A DNA stretch of 7,305 nt from JAOUEE01 sp051011595 (GCA_051011595.1 JBPCTQ010000363.1:1-7305), one strand, 5' to 3'; shown: positions 1 to 6,759, counted from the first letter of the stretch. Notes: generated by a model from the sequence alone, not told the origin. A program made the numbers and translations.

Positions 1-302
1 CGACCCGACGGGGCGATGGCGCTGGTGGTGGGGTTGAGCCCGTCGACGTCGGCGATGAGGCCGTAGCGCAGGGTGCCACCGGGCACCGGATCGTCGGTCT
101 CGGGCGGCAGCGTGACCTCGGTAGCGCCGTCACCGGCGGAGTCATCGCCCCCGCCGTCGTCGGTGGACTCATCGCCGGTGTCGGTCTGGGCGCTGTCGTC
201 GGCGGTGGCCCCGTCGGAGTCACCGTCGGAGCCGCCACATGCCGCGGCAACCATCCCGAACACCATCAACAGCGCCAACAGACGCAACCACGATCGATTC
301 AC
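1..302 (-). CDS. Family 5 ABC solute-binding lipoprotein, N-terminal part (runs off left edge)
   Basis: This is the N-terminal 100 residues of a secreted, lipid-anchored solute-binding protein for an ABC importer (SBP_bac_5 type, peptide/nickel/oligosaccharide class). It starts at GTG 302, and the sequence begins VNRSWLRLLALLMVFGMVAAAC. That gives a positively charged n-region, a hydrophobic core and lipobox Cys22. An Asp/Ser/Gly/Thr-rich linker follows (about residues 23-65), then DDPVPGGTLRYGLIADVDG, the start of the binding domain, almost identical to the complete paralogue at 467-2224. The GTG is preceded by AGGGGGAT at 307-314. An upstream in-frame start was not found, and the ATG at 321 is in another frame that gives no signal peptide. 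The gene has its own promoter-like element and sits behind a terminator, so it is probably transcribed separately from its paralogue. The remaining 400-500 residues lie outside the window. The family call is firm and the substrate unknown. Confidence 0.88.
   Translation of the reverse strand, partial: MNRSWLRLLALLMVFGMVAAACGGSDGDSDGATADDSAQTDTGDESTDDGGGDDSAGDGATEVTLPPETDDPVPGGTLRYGLIADVDGLNPTTSAIAPSG
49..77. repeat. 29-bp direct repeat, copy 1 (within duplicated lipoprotein genes)
   Basis: These 29 bases are identical to 1956-1984, with 11 more identical bases after a single mismatch. They encode the start of the binding domain (GTLRYGLIAD) in the two paralogous lipoproteins. Exact DNA identity here, amid weaker similarity around it, suggests a fairly recent duplication or local gene conversion. 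Confidence 0.85.
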
Positions 303-306
303 CGTT

Positions 307-314
307 ATCCCCCT
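307..314 (-). promoter_or_regulatory. Ribosome binding site deciding the GTG start at 302
   Basis: On the minus strand AGGGGGAT lies 4 nt before the GTG at 302. It matches the G-rich site before the paralogous gene (2231-2237). This is what selects the GTG that opens the lipoprotein signal peptide. Confidence 0.7.
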
Positions 315-326
315 GAGCCATGACGT

Positions 327-340
327 CCGTCACACGACGG
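327..340 (-). promoter_or_regulatory. Leader hairpin upstream of the partial lipoprotein gene
   Basis: On the minus strand CCGTC-GTGT-GACGG forms a 5-bp perfect stem with a 4-nt loop. It sits between the promoter-like element and the ribosome binding site. The paralogous gene has a 7-bp tetraloop hairpin in the same relative position (2251-2268) with a different sequence. Shape is conserved but sequence is not, which hints at a structural role such as mRNA stability. Confidence 0.45.
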
Positions 341-345
341 CCGCA

Positions 346-377
346 ACACTGTTTACCAGCCACACGTCCCGTGCAAG
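346..377 (-). promoter_or_regulatory. Promoter-like element shared by both lipoprotein genes, copy 1
   Basis: Read on the minus strand this is CTTGC, 13 bases, then CTGGTAAACAGTGT. The other lipoprotein gene has CTTGC, 14 bases, then CTGGTCAACAGTGT (2277-2309). TTGCAC and AACAGT, 17 bases apart, would make a weak -35/-10 pair. The downstream end lies 44 nt from the start codon. The pattern match is direct; calling it a promoter is inference. Confidence 0.5.
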
Positions 378-420
378 TTCAACCCTCGAGGTTGTGACGT
401 GCCCGTAACGTACGTCGGCC

Positions 421-449
421 GGTGGGGCCGGGCCTGAGCCGACCCCACC
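421..449 (-). terminator. Stem-loop terminator after the complete lipoprotein gene
   Basis: On the minus strand GGTGGGGTCGG and CCGGCCCCACC pair over 11 bp around a 7-nt loop (CTCAGGC). The stem starts 17 nt after the TAG stop. One pair is a U-G wobble on this strand but would be a C-A mismatch if transcribed from the plus strand, so the structure suits minus-strand transcription. No U-tract follows, as is common in high-GC actinobacteria. Confidence 0.7.
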
Positions 450-466
450 TGACCTGGTCCGGTCCT

Positions 467-2224
467 CTACTGCGCCATCCAGAGATGTTCGAAGTAGTGC
501 CGGCCGTTCCTGGTGCACCGCAGCACACCACCATCGAGCGTCTGGCCATCACAGACGGCCCGCACGTTCTCGTCGAAGGCATTGTCCCAACGTGAGTGGT
601 TGAGGAACACGTACGTGAAGGCCTCGTTCATGGTGACCGAGATCTGCTTCATGTTCTCGACCCTCAGCGCCTGATCGGCGCTGGCCGAACCTTCGTCGAA
701 GAGATCGGTTCGACCCTCGTCGCACAGTCGCGGCCAATTCAACGAGATCGTTCCCACCGTCTCACAGGCGAGCCACACCCGGTCCTTGTACGGGTCGACC
801 GCACCGAACTGGCGCCAGGCGTTGACCTGGTAGCTGCCCAGAGCGGCGTTGAACACCAGGTCGTCTTGGAGGACCTCCTGGACGCTGACGTTGAAGTGCT
901 CACCCCAACCCTCCGAGAACAGGTCGGCGATGCGGGTCTGCTGGGCGCTGGGCCCGGAGTGTTGGTACTCGATGTTGACCTTGCCGTCGGAGCAGTTGGC
1001 CGGGAACTCACCGCAGTACTCCGCGACCAGCGGAGCGGCCGCGCCCGGGTCGTCGGTGACCTGCACGATGTCGGGGTTGTGGTACTGCGAGTCGGGGGTG
1101 AACATCTGGTTGGCCCGGAGGTTGATCCCCTCGGAGATGCGCTCGTTGTACACCGCGGCGGGCGTCGACAACGTGAGCGCTTCGCGAACCCGAATGTCGT
1201 CGAAGGGTGGCGCGGTGGTGTTCATCATCACGAACGATTCCTCGCCGGTGTCATCGAGGATGTTGCGAACCGAGCCGGTGGCCTCTTCTTCCTCGACCAA
1301 CAGCTGGGTCGACGGGGAATCGGTCGACAAGAGGGCGTCGATGGCACCACCGGTCAGCTGGTCGGCCCGCTGGGCGCCATCGGTGATGGGGAAGAACTCG
1401 ATGGCATCGAGCCAGACATCGCCGCCGTAGTACGAGTCGTTACGAACGACACGTGTCTCGGAGTCCTGGCTGCGGCTCTCGAACATGAACGGTCCAGCAC
1501 CGATGGGCTGTTGGTTCAGACTCTCGTCGGCCGCGGCGGCCTCGATCCACGCGGGTGACGCCATCATGCCCAGCTGGGTGACGAGGGTGAAGGGCCACTC
1601 GGTGTCGCCCCCACCGTCGAGGTTGTACGTGACGGTCAGCGGGTCGATGACGGTGATCGGCTCCTCCTCGACGTAGTACGGCACGATGGCGTTGCCGACG
1701 AGTTGGTCGTCGCGCTGAGCGTTGAAGTTGAACGCCACCGCTTCGGCATCGAGGGGGGTGCCGTCGTGGAAGGTGATCCCTTCGCGCAACTTCATGGTCC
1801 ACTGGGTGTTGTCCTCGTTGGGTGTCAACGACTCAGCCAGCTTGGGCACCCAGTTGTTGTCGCTGTCCACGGCCACCAGCGTGTCGAAGATGGCATTTCC
1901 CATGAGGAGCCCGGAAGGGGCCAACGAGCTCGATGTGGGGTTCAGACCATCGACATCGGCGATGAGGCCGTAGCGCAGGGTGCCGCCGGGCACCGGGTCT
2001 TCTTCCTCGGGCGGGATGGTGACCTGGTTGTCGGTGCCATCATCGGTGGCCTCGCCGTCACCGGCATCGTCACCCTCGCCGTCACCGCTGTCACCGGTAT
2101 CGGTCTCGGCGCTGTCGTCGCCGGATGCGTCGCCGCTGTCGGAATCGCTGCCGCCGCACGCGGCGGCAATCAGTCCGAATGCCAGCAACAGCGCCACCAG
2201 GCGCTGCCAAGTTCGAGTCTGCAC
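467..2224 (-). CDS. Family 5 ABC solute-binding lipoprotein, complete
   Basis: This is the extracellular ligand-binding subunit of an ABC importer (SBP_bac_5 class), 585 aa and lipid-anchored. Starting at GTG 2224 gives MQTRTWQRLVALLLAFGLIA and lipobox Cys23. An acidic Asp/Gly/Ser linker fills about residues 24-67. The binding domain begins at GGTLRYG (80-86) and carries the family hallmark WTMKLREGITFHDGTP (142-157). Six cysteines beyond Cys23 fall in close pairs (404/411, 487/501, 558/570), which fits disulfides in an exported protein. The track-style longer start is a TTG at 2239, rejected because it would swallow the ribosome binding site. The gene lies 141 nt after the GH3 gene on the same strand but has its own leader. 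The substrate is not readable from sequence. Peptides are the commonest ligand of the family; oligosaccharides are suggested only by the GH3 neighbour. Confidence 0.93.
   Translation of the reverse strand: MQTRTWQRLVALLLAFGLIAAACGGSDSDSGDASGDDSAETDTGDSGDGEGDDAGDGEATDDGTDNQVTIPPEEEDPVPGGTLRYGLIADVDGLNPTSSSLAPSGLLMGNAIFDTLVAVDSDNNWVPKLAESLTPNEDNTQWTMKLREGITFHDGTPLDAEAVAFNFNAQRDDQLVGNAIVPYYVEEEPITVIDPLTVTYNLDGGGDTEWPFTLVTQLGMMASPAWIEAAAADESLNQQPIGAGPFMFESRSQDSETRVVRNDSYYGGDVWLDAIEFFPITDGAQRADQLTGGAIDALLSTDSPSTQLLVEEEEATGSVRNILDDTGEESFVMMNTTAPPFDDIRVREALTLSTPAAVYNERISEGINLRANQMFTPDSQYHNPDIVQVTDDPGAAAPLVAEYCGEFPANCSDGKVNIEYQHSGPSAQQTRIADLFSEGWGEHFNVSVQEVLQDDLVFNAALGSYQVNAWRQFGAVDPYKDRVWLACETVGTISLNWPRLCDEGRTDLFDEGSASADQALRVENMKQISVTMNEAFTYVFLNHSRWDNAFDENVRAVCDGQTLDGGVLRCTRNGRHYFEHLWMAQ
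1956..1984. repeat. 29-bp direct repeat, copy 2
   Basis: This block is identical to bases 49-77 and lies 1,907 bp away in the same orientation. It encodes the same stretch of the binding domain in the complete lipoprotein. Recombination between the copies would delete one gene length and leave a fused lipoprotein. Confidence 0.85.
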
Positions 2225-2230
2225 GAGTGT

Positions 2231-2237
2231 TTCCCCC
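2231..2237 (-). promoter_or_regulatory. Ribosome binding site deciding the GTG start at 2224
   Basis: On the minus strand GGGGGAA lies 6 nt before the GTG at 2224. A TTG at 2239 would start inside this site, so the GTG is the better start. The paralogue has the same layout. Confidence 0.7.
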
Positions 2238-2250
2238 AAGAGTTCACGGC

Positions 2251-2268
2251 GACCGGCAGAGGCCGGTC
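2251..2268 (-). promoter_or_regulatory. Leader hairpin upstream of the complete lipoprotein gene
   Basis: GACCGGC-CTCT-GCCGGTC on the minus strand is a perfect 7-bp, GC-rich stem with a 4-nt loop, 26 nt before the GTG. It lies downstream of the promoter-like element, so it would be in the 5' untranslated RNA. It might instead terminate GH3 transcripts, since it is about 97 nt after that stop, but it lacks a U-tract. Confidence 0.5.
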
Positions 2269-2276
2269 AGGCGCAG

Positions 2277-2309
2277 ACACTGTTGACCAGGCCCCCGAAC
2301 GAAGGCAAG
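2277..2309 (-). promoter_or_regulatory. Promoter-like element shared by both lipoprotein genes, copy 2
   Basis: On the minus strand this reads CTTGC, 14 bases, CTGGTCAACAGTGT. It is the counterpart of 346-377. A -35/-10 reading would be TTGCCT and AACAGT, 18 bases apart. Its downstream end is 53 nt from the start codon. Further upstream, 2327-2334 is the 8-bp palindrome GACCGGTC, of unknown meaning. Confidence 0.5.
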
Positions 2310-2365
2310 TCACCCCGCCTGATCGTGACCGGTCGGTAATGTTCCCGAACCGGGTCCGGCGTGAA

Positions 2366-4894
2366 CTACGCCAACGCGATCGACCGGGTGGCCACCACGT
2401 CTCGGCTCGACCGAGCGAACCTGATCTCGTAGTCACCCGGATCGGTTCGCCAACCGGCGTCGGTCCCCCAGTCACTCGTCGGGGCACCGAACCCCATGGC
2501 TTTGTGACCCTCGGCCAAGCCGGGGTCGTAGTAGGCGAAGGCCCGTTCGTCGAGCACGAGCTCGACCTCGGTGGTCTGGCCGGCATCGAGATGGACCTTG
2601 GCGAACGCCTTCAGCTCCTGGGGCGGTCGGGCCAGGCGGGGCGAGACCGGTGCGACGTAGACCTGTACCACTTCGATGCCGTCGCGATCGGAGGTGTTGG
2701 TGATGCCGAGTCGCACCGTGACGGTGTCGCCGACCGCCGCCGTCGTCGGAACACCGGGTTCACTCCACTCGAAGGAGGCGTAGGAGAGACCGTGCCCGAA
2801 ACAGAAGGCCGGATCGGTGCCGAGCTCGTCGTAGCCGCGGTAGCCCACGTAGACGCCCTCGCCGTAGTGCACCGTGCCGTTCTCACCCGGGTAGGTGAGG
2901 TGAGACGGAGCCTGTTGTTGTCGGTTGGGGAATGTGGTGGGTAACCGACCGCCGGGGTCGGCGTCACCCAGGAGGACGTCGGCGAGGCCCTCGGCCATCC
3001 CCTGGCCCCCGAACCAACAATCGACCACCGCAGCCACGTCGACCGCCCAGCCCACGTCGACCGGTGACCCGGCGTTGATGACCACCACGGTTCGATCGTT
3101 GGCGGCAGCCACTCGGCGGATGAGCTCGGCCTGGTCGCCGGGCAGATCCATCGCCTCTCGATCGTGGCCTTCGGTCTCCCAGTCATCGTTGGTGCCGACC
3201 ACCACGATCGCCGCATCGGCACCCGCCGCGGCGGTGACGGCACGATCGATGATGTCGACGGGCACAGGGGGTCGGCAGCCCACGTTCGCCGCATTGAGAA
3301 TGACGGCGCCCGCGCTGGAGTATTCGATGAGCAGCCGGACCGGGCGCCCCTGCTCCAGGTCGACGTCGGCGGTCACCTCGGCGCTGCCCATACCGAAGAA
3401 GGCGTCCCCGGTGGGGAGTGGTTCGCTGAGCCCGTCGAGGATGACCTCGTCGTCGATCGACACCCGGGTGCCACCCACCTGGATGAGGCTGAAGGTGTGC
3501 ACCCCGGACTCCTTCGGGATGAGCTCGGCCCGGGCCCGAAATCCGAACCCATTCATGTCGACGCCGTCCACGGCCTGACCGAACGACATGAGCCGGGTCG
3601 AGTCCCGAACCTGGCGGGCGACGATCTGATCGTCGAAGTCGTCGCCCAGCTCGGTGATGGCCGTGGTGTTCACGTACTCGACGACGATGCCGGCTTCGCC
3701 GTCGGCCGTGCGCAGCGACGAGGACGAGATCTCGGGAATGGTCTTGGCGGTCATACACCCCGGCTCGAAGACGACGGTGGTGTCGGGCAGGCGCTCGGTG
3801 AGCTCGTCGAGCGGCGTGCGGCGGTAGTGCGGGCGCACGTTGGCGCTCCCCCCACCCATGATCTGGGCGATGTCGGCGTTGGGCCCGATGACGGCCACGC
3901 TCGAAAGATCGCTCGCGGTCAACGGCAGGACACCGTTGTTGGCCAACAGCACCGTGGCCTCGGTGGCCGCTCGCCGACACACGACGCGGTGCTCGGGCCG
4001 GTCGACGGCTTGCTCCGGTCGTTGTTTGGGGTCGGCGAAGGCCCCGGTGCGTTCGATGGCCACCAACATGCGTCGGGCCAAGGCGTTGACCTGGTGTTCG
4101 TCGACGTCGCCCGCCTCCACCGCCTCGACCAGCTTGGTGCCGTACCACGAGGGTGGTCCGGGCATCTCGAGCTCCATGCCGGCGTTGGCCGTCTCGGCGG
4201 TGGCCTTGCTGGCGAACCAGTCACTGATGACAAAACCGTCCCAGCCCCATTCGTCGCGGAGGATCTCGGTGAGCAGTCGATGATTCTCTGAGCAGTGCGT
4301 GCCGTTGAGGCGGTTGTACGCGCACATCACCCCCCATGCACCGCCATCGAGCAGGGCCAGCTCGAAGGGACGAAGGTAGATCTCGCGCAGCGCCCGTTCG
4401 TCGATCCGGGAATCGATCGAGTTCCGCTCGAACTCGCTGTCGTTGCCCACGAAGTGTTTCGGAGTGGTGGCAATACCCCGGCTCTGCACACCACGCACGA
4501 AGCCGATGGCCAATCGACCGGTGAGCTCGGGGTCTTCGCTGTAGCACTCGAAGTTGCGTCCACCCAGCGGGTGACGGTGGATGTTGATGGTGGGGGCCAA
4601 CAAGACGTGGGCCGCTTTGGTGTCGGCTTCCTCGCCCAACAGCACCCCCAGCTCCTCGACCAGCGCGGGATCCCAGGTGGCCCCCAGCGCAGAACCACAC
4701 GGGATGCAGGCCGACGAGCCGGTACCGCTGCCGAGCACCGCGTCGCCGCGGGCGCCGTTGGGACCGTCGGTCACCTTCAGACCGGGAACATCGAGTCGCT
4801 CGACGCCGCTGGTGTGCCACATGTCGGCACCCCCCAGCAGGGCCACCTTCTCGGTGAGGGTCATCTCTTCGAGCAGGGCATCGATGTCTGGCAT
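2366..4894 (-). CDS. Glycoside hydrolase family 3 enzyme with PA14 domain (beta-glucosidase-like)
   Basis: This is an 842-aa retaining glycosidase expected to remove non-reducing-end beta-linked sugars from glycosides or oligosaccharides. The N-terminal (beta/alpha)8 domain (about 1-280) shows TDGPNG (42-47), GGRNFECYSEDP (111-122), KHF (146-148) and the nucleophile motif VISDW with Asp225. The alpha/beta sandwich (about 315-395 and 541-655) holds WETEGHDRE, where Glu575 is the likely acid/base. A PA14-like insertion fills about 396-540, the layout of Kluyveromyces marxianus BglI and Streptomyces DesR. A fibronectin-III-like domain ends the protein (about 720-785). There is no signal peptide, so it should be cytoplasmic. 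ATG 4894 was chosen because MPDIDALLEEMTLTEKV is a typical family N-terminus. The open frame continues upstream only as antisense to the next gene. GTG 4912 is a less likely alternative. Exact sugar specificity cannot be read from sequence. Confidence 0.95.
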   Translation of the reverse strand: MPDIDALLEEMTLTEKVALLGGADMWHTSGVERLDVPGLKVTDGPNGARGDAVLGSGTGSSACIPCGSALGATWDPALVEELGVLLGEEADTKAAHVLLAPTINIHRHPLGGRNFECYSEDPELTGRLAIGFVRGVQSRGIATTPKHFVGNDSEFERNSIDSRIDERALREIYLRPFELALLDGGAWGVMCAYNRLNGTHCSENHRLLTEILRDEWGWDGFVISDWFASKATAETANAGMELEMPGPPSWYGTKLVEAVEAGDVDEHQVNALARRMLVAIERTGAFADPKQRPEQAVDRPEHRVVCRRAATEATVLLANNGVLPLTASDLSSVAVIGPNADIAQIMGGGSANVRPHYRRTPLDELTERLPDTTVVFEPGCMTAKTIPEISSSSLRTADGEAGIVVEYVNTTAITELGDDFDDQIVARQVRDSTRLMSFGQAVDGVDMNGFGFRARAELIPKESGVHTFSLIQVGGTRVSIDDEVILDGLSEPLPTGDAFFGMGSAEVTADVDLEQGRPVRLLIEYSSAGAVILNAANVGCRPPVPVDIIDRAVTAAAGADAAIVVVGTNDDWETEGHDREAMDLPGDQAELIRRVAAANDRTVVVINAGSPVDVGWAVDVAAVVDCWFGGQGMAEGLADVLLGDADPGGRLPTTFPNRQQQAPSHLTYPGENGTVHYGEGVYVGYRGYDELGTDPAFCFGHGLSYASFEWSEPGVPTTAAVGDTVTVRLGITNTSDRDGIEVVQVYVAPVSPRLARPPQELKAFAKVHLDAGQTTEVELVLDERAFAYYDPGLAEGHKAMGFGAPTSDWGTDAGWRTDPGDYEIRFARSSRDVVATRSIALA

Positions 4895-4900
4895 CCGCTG

Positions 4901-4930
4901 ATCATGCCCCACACCGAGGCCGGGTTCGAA
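4901..4930 (-). promoter_or_regulatory. Probable leaderless promoter of the GH3 gene
   Basis: On the minus strand CATGAT (4901-4906) ends exactly 6 nt before the ATG at 4894, where a -10 box sits when transcription starts at the start codon. A weak -35 candidate TTCGAA (4925-4930) lies 18 nt upstream. No Shine-Dalgarno motif precedes the ATG at a usable distance, which supports a leaderless message. Inferred, not proven. Confidence 0.45.
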
Positions 4931-4974
4931 AGAGACTCGACGCCGGGCCCCGACGGCTCCGGGGATCTCGATAT

Positions 4975-4989
4975 CTGACGGCTCGTCAG
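4975..4989. promoter_or_regulatory. Perfect 6-3-6 inverted repeat, candidate operator
   Basis: CTGACG-GCT-CGTCAG is a perfect inverted repeat in the GH3/amidohydrolase divergent region. Its left arm coincides with the -35 candidate of the plus-strand promoter and its right arm fills most of the spacer, so a bound dimeric regulator would block the amidohydrolase promoter. No regulator gene is in the window, and the family of any binding protein is unknown. Confidence 0.45.
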
Positions 4990-5002
4990 GCCCGGTTACG
5001 AT
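4975..5002 (+). promoter_or_regulatory. Probable leaderless promoter of the amidohydrolase gene
   Basis: CTGACG (4975-4980) and TACGAT (4997-5002) are separated by 16 nt and resemble -35 and -10 boxes. TACGAT ends 6 nt before the ATG at 5009, so transcription would begin at or next to the start codon. There is no Shine-Dalgarno motif before this ATG. The TANNNT-to-ATG spacing is the usual mark of leaderless genes in actinobacteria. Confidence 0.55.
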
Positions 5003-5008
5003 GAGCCG

Positions 5009-6742
5009 ATGCTCGACCTGTTGATCAAAGGCGGCACCGTCATCGACGGCACCGGCACCCCTGGCGAGGTTGCCGACGTCGGCGTACGAGACGGCCGCAT
5101 CGTCACCATCGGCTCCATCGACGAGGAGGCCACCGAGACGCTCGATGCCACCGGGCTGGTGGTGGCCCCCGGGTTCGTCGATCCGCACACGCACTACGAC
5201 GCCCAGCTGTTCTGGGATCCGCACGCCACGCCGTCGAACCTGCATGGCATCACCAGCGTGATCATGGGCAACTGCGGTTTCACCCTGGCTCCGCTCAACG
5301 GTGAGGCCGACGCCGATTACCTGCGCAACATGATGGCCAAGGTGGAAGGTATGCCGCTCGAGGCGCTGGAGAACGGGGTTCCCTGGAACTGGAACACCTT
5401 CGCGGAGTACCTCGACCGGCTCGAGGGCAACATCGGGGTCAACGTCGGCAGCCTGGTGGGCCACTGTGCCCTGCGTCGTATGGTCATGGGCGCCGATTCG
5501 GTGGGCAACGAAGCCACGCCCGAGCAGGTCGACGAGATGGTGTGGCTGCTGCGCGAGTCCATCGAGGCCGGCGGCCTCGGATTCTCCACCACCCAGAGCT
5601 ACACCCACAGCGACGGTGGCGGGCAGCCGGTGCCATCCCGGTGGAGCAGCCGCGACGAGCTGCTCACCCTGTGCGCCACGGTGAAGGACTACGAGGGCAC
5701 CACCCTCGAGTGGGTCACCGACGGTTGCATGTCGGGTTTCAGCGACGACGAGGTCGAGCTCATGGCCGACATGTCGTTGGCCGCCGAGCGTCCGCTCAAC
5801 TGGAACGTGCTCACCATCGACTCGGCCCGCCCCGAGGACTACGAGAGCCAGCTCTCGGCCATGGACAAGGTGGCCGAACGGGGTGCTCGAGCGGTGGCGC
5901 TCACCATGCCGGTGCTCGTGGGCATGAACATGAACTTCGGCAACTACTGCGCCCTGTTCCAGCTACCCGACTGGATCGATGTCATGGGACTCCCCATCCC
6001 CGAGCGCATGGAGAAGCTGCGCGATCCCGAGGTTCGGCGGTTTCTCGAGGAACGGGCCGCCGCCCCCGAAGCCGGCGTGTTCAGCCGGCTCACCGGGTGG
6101 GCCAACTACATCATCGGCGACACCTATTCGGCAGCCAACGAGGGACTGAAGGGCCAGCGCATCGGTGAGATCGCCAGGGCCCGAGGGGTTCGCGACTTCT
6201 ACGCACTGCTCGACATCGTGCTCGAGGACGACCTGCGCACCGTGTTGTGGCCCGGCCCCACCGACGACGATCCCTCCAGCTGGCAGCTGCGCAAACAAGC
6301 CTGGGATCACCCGCATGTGATGATCGGCGGATCCGACGCCGGTGCCCACCTCGACCGTATGGCTGGGGCGCCCTACACCACGCAGTGGCTCGACGACGTG
6401 TTGCGAGGGCGCAAGCTCACCACCCTGGAGCGGGCGGTGCAGCACCTCACCGATGTTCCGGCCCGGCTCTTCGGGCTGCGCGACCGCGGCCAGGTCCGCG
6501 AAGGGTGGCACGCCGACCTGGTGGTGTTCGACCCCGACACCGTGTCGGCCACCGAGGTCGAACTGGTCCCCGATCTGCCGGGCGGCAGCGGCCGCCTCTA
6601 CGCCGACGCCATCGGCATCAAGGCCGTCTTCGTCAACGGCGTGGCCACCGTCCGCGACGGCGAAGCCACCGCCGATCTCCCGGGTGCACTGCTGCGCAGT
6701 GGCACCGACACCGAAACGGTCTCCATTCCCGCCGCCGGCTGA
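5009..6742 (+). CDS. Amidohydrolase, D-aminoacylase-like (Amidohydro_3 family)
   Basis: This 577-aa protein belongs to the metal-dependent amidohydrolase superfamily, in the branch annotated as N-acyl-D-amino-acid deacylase. That reaction hydrolyses N-acyl-D-amino acids to a fatty or acetic acid and a D-amino acid. It opens with LLIKGGTVIDGTGTP, the usual first beta-sandwich strand. VVAPGFVDPHTHYD gives the HxH metal pair (His60, His62), MGNCGF gives Cys89, SLVGHCALRR holds His152, and IGGSDAGAHLDRM gives Asp443. The C-terminus RLFGLRDRGQVREGWHADLV closes the sandwich. The oddity is that residues 201-433 contain no histidine. The usual GxYxTHxR motif reads GTTLEWVTDG (230-239), and the SHHK region reads RPLNWNVLTID (261-271). 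From memory, uncharacterised actinobacterial homologues share this, so it looks like a distinct subfamily and the true substrate may differ. It is probably cytoplasmic. The start is supported by the -10 spacing. Confidence 0.9.
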   Translation: MLDLLIKGGTVIDGTGTPGEVADVGVRDGRIVTIGSIDEEATETLDATGLVVAPGFVDPHTHYDAQLFWDPHATPSNLHGITSVIMGNCGFTLAPLNGEADADYLRNMMAKVEGMPLEALENGVPWNWNTFAEYLDRLEGNIGVNVGSLVGHCALRRMVMGADSVGNEATPEQVDEMVWLLRESIEAGGLGFSTTQSYTHSDGGGQPVPSRWSSRDELLTLCATVKDYEGTTLEWVTDGCMSGFSDDEVELMADMSLAAERPLNWNVLTIDSARPEDYESQLSAMDKVAERGARAVALTMPVLVGMNMNFGNYCALFQLPDWIDVMGLPIPERMEKLRDPEVRRFLEERAAAPEAGVFSRLTGWANYIIGDTYSAANEGLKGQRIGEIARARGVRDFYALLDIVLEDDLRTVLWPGPTDDDPSSWQLRKQAWDHPHVMIGGSDAGAHLDRMAGAPYTTQWLDDVLRGRKLTTLERAVQHLTDVPARLFGLRDRGQVREGWHADLVVFDPDTVSATEVELVPDLPGGSGRLYADAIGIKAVFVNGVATVRDGEATADLPGALLRSGTDTETVSIPAAG

Positions 6743-6759
6743 GCGGCCCCGGTCACCAT

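Noticed and set aside
303..321. ATG at 321 as start of the partial lipoprotein gene
   Set aside because: It reads a different frame (MAQGDNGES...) without a signal peptide; the GTG at 302 gives a full lipoprotein signal.
596..1558. Long plus-strand open frame of 320 codons
   Set aside because: It is antisense to the solute-binding protein, is rich in Val/Gly/Arg as expected for a high-GC shadow, and shows no domain.
2225..2239. TTG at 2239 as start of the complete lipoprotein
   Set aside because: It overlaps the GGGGGAA ribosome site, and the paralogue supports the GTG at 2224.
2341..2354. CCCG-AAC-CGGG hairpin as terminator of the GH3 gene
   Set aside because: A 4-bp stem with a 3-nt loop and no U-tract is too weak to call in such GC-rich DNA.
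1703..2944. Plus-strand open frame of 413 codons bridging two genes
   Set aside because: It crosses the intergenic leader and is antisense to two well-supported genes. No recognisable domain.
3164..4291. Plus-strand open frame of 375 codons
   Set aside because: It is antisense to the GH3 gene, whose catalytic motifs on the minus strand are unmistakable.
4895..5608. Upstream extension of the GH3 open frame to 5608 (1080 aa)
   Set aside because: The extra 238 residues lie antisense to the conserved amidohydrolase, and the family N-terminus begins naturally at ATG 4894.
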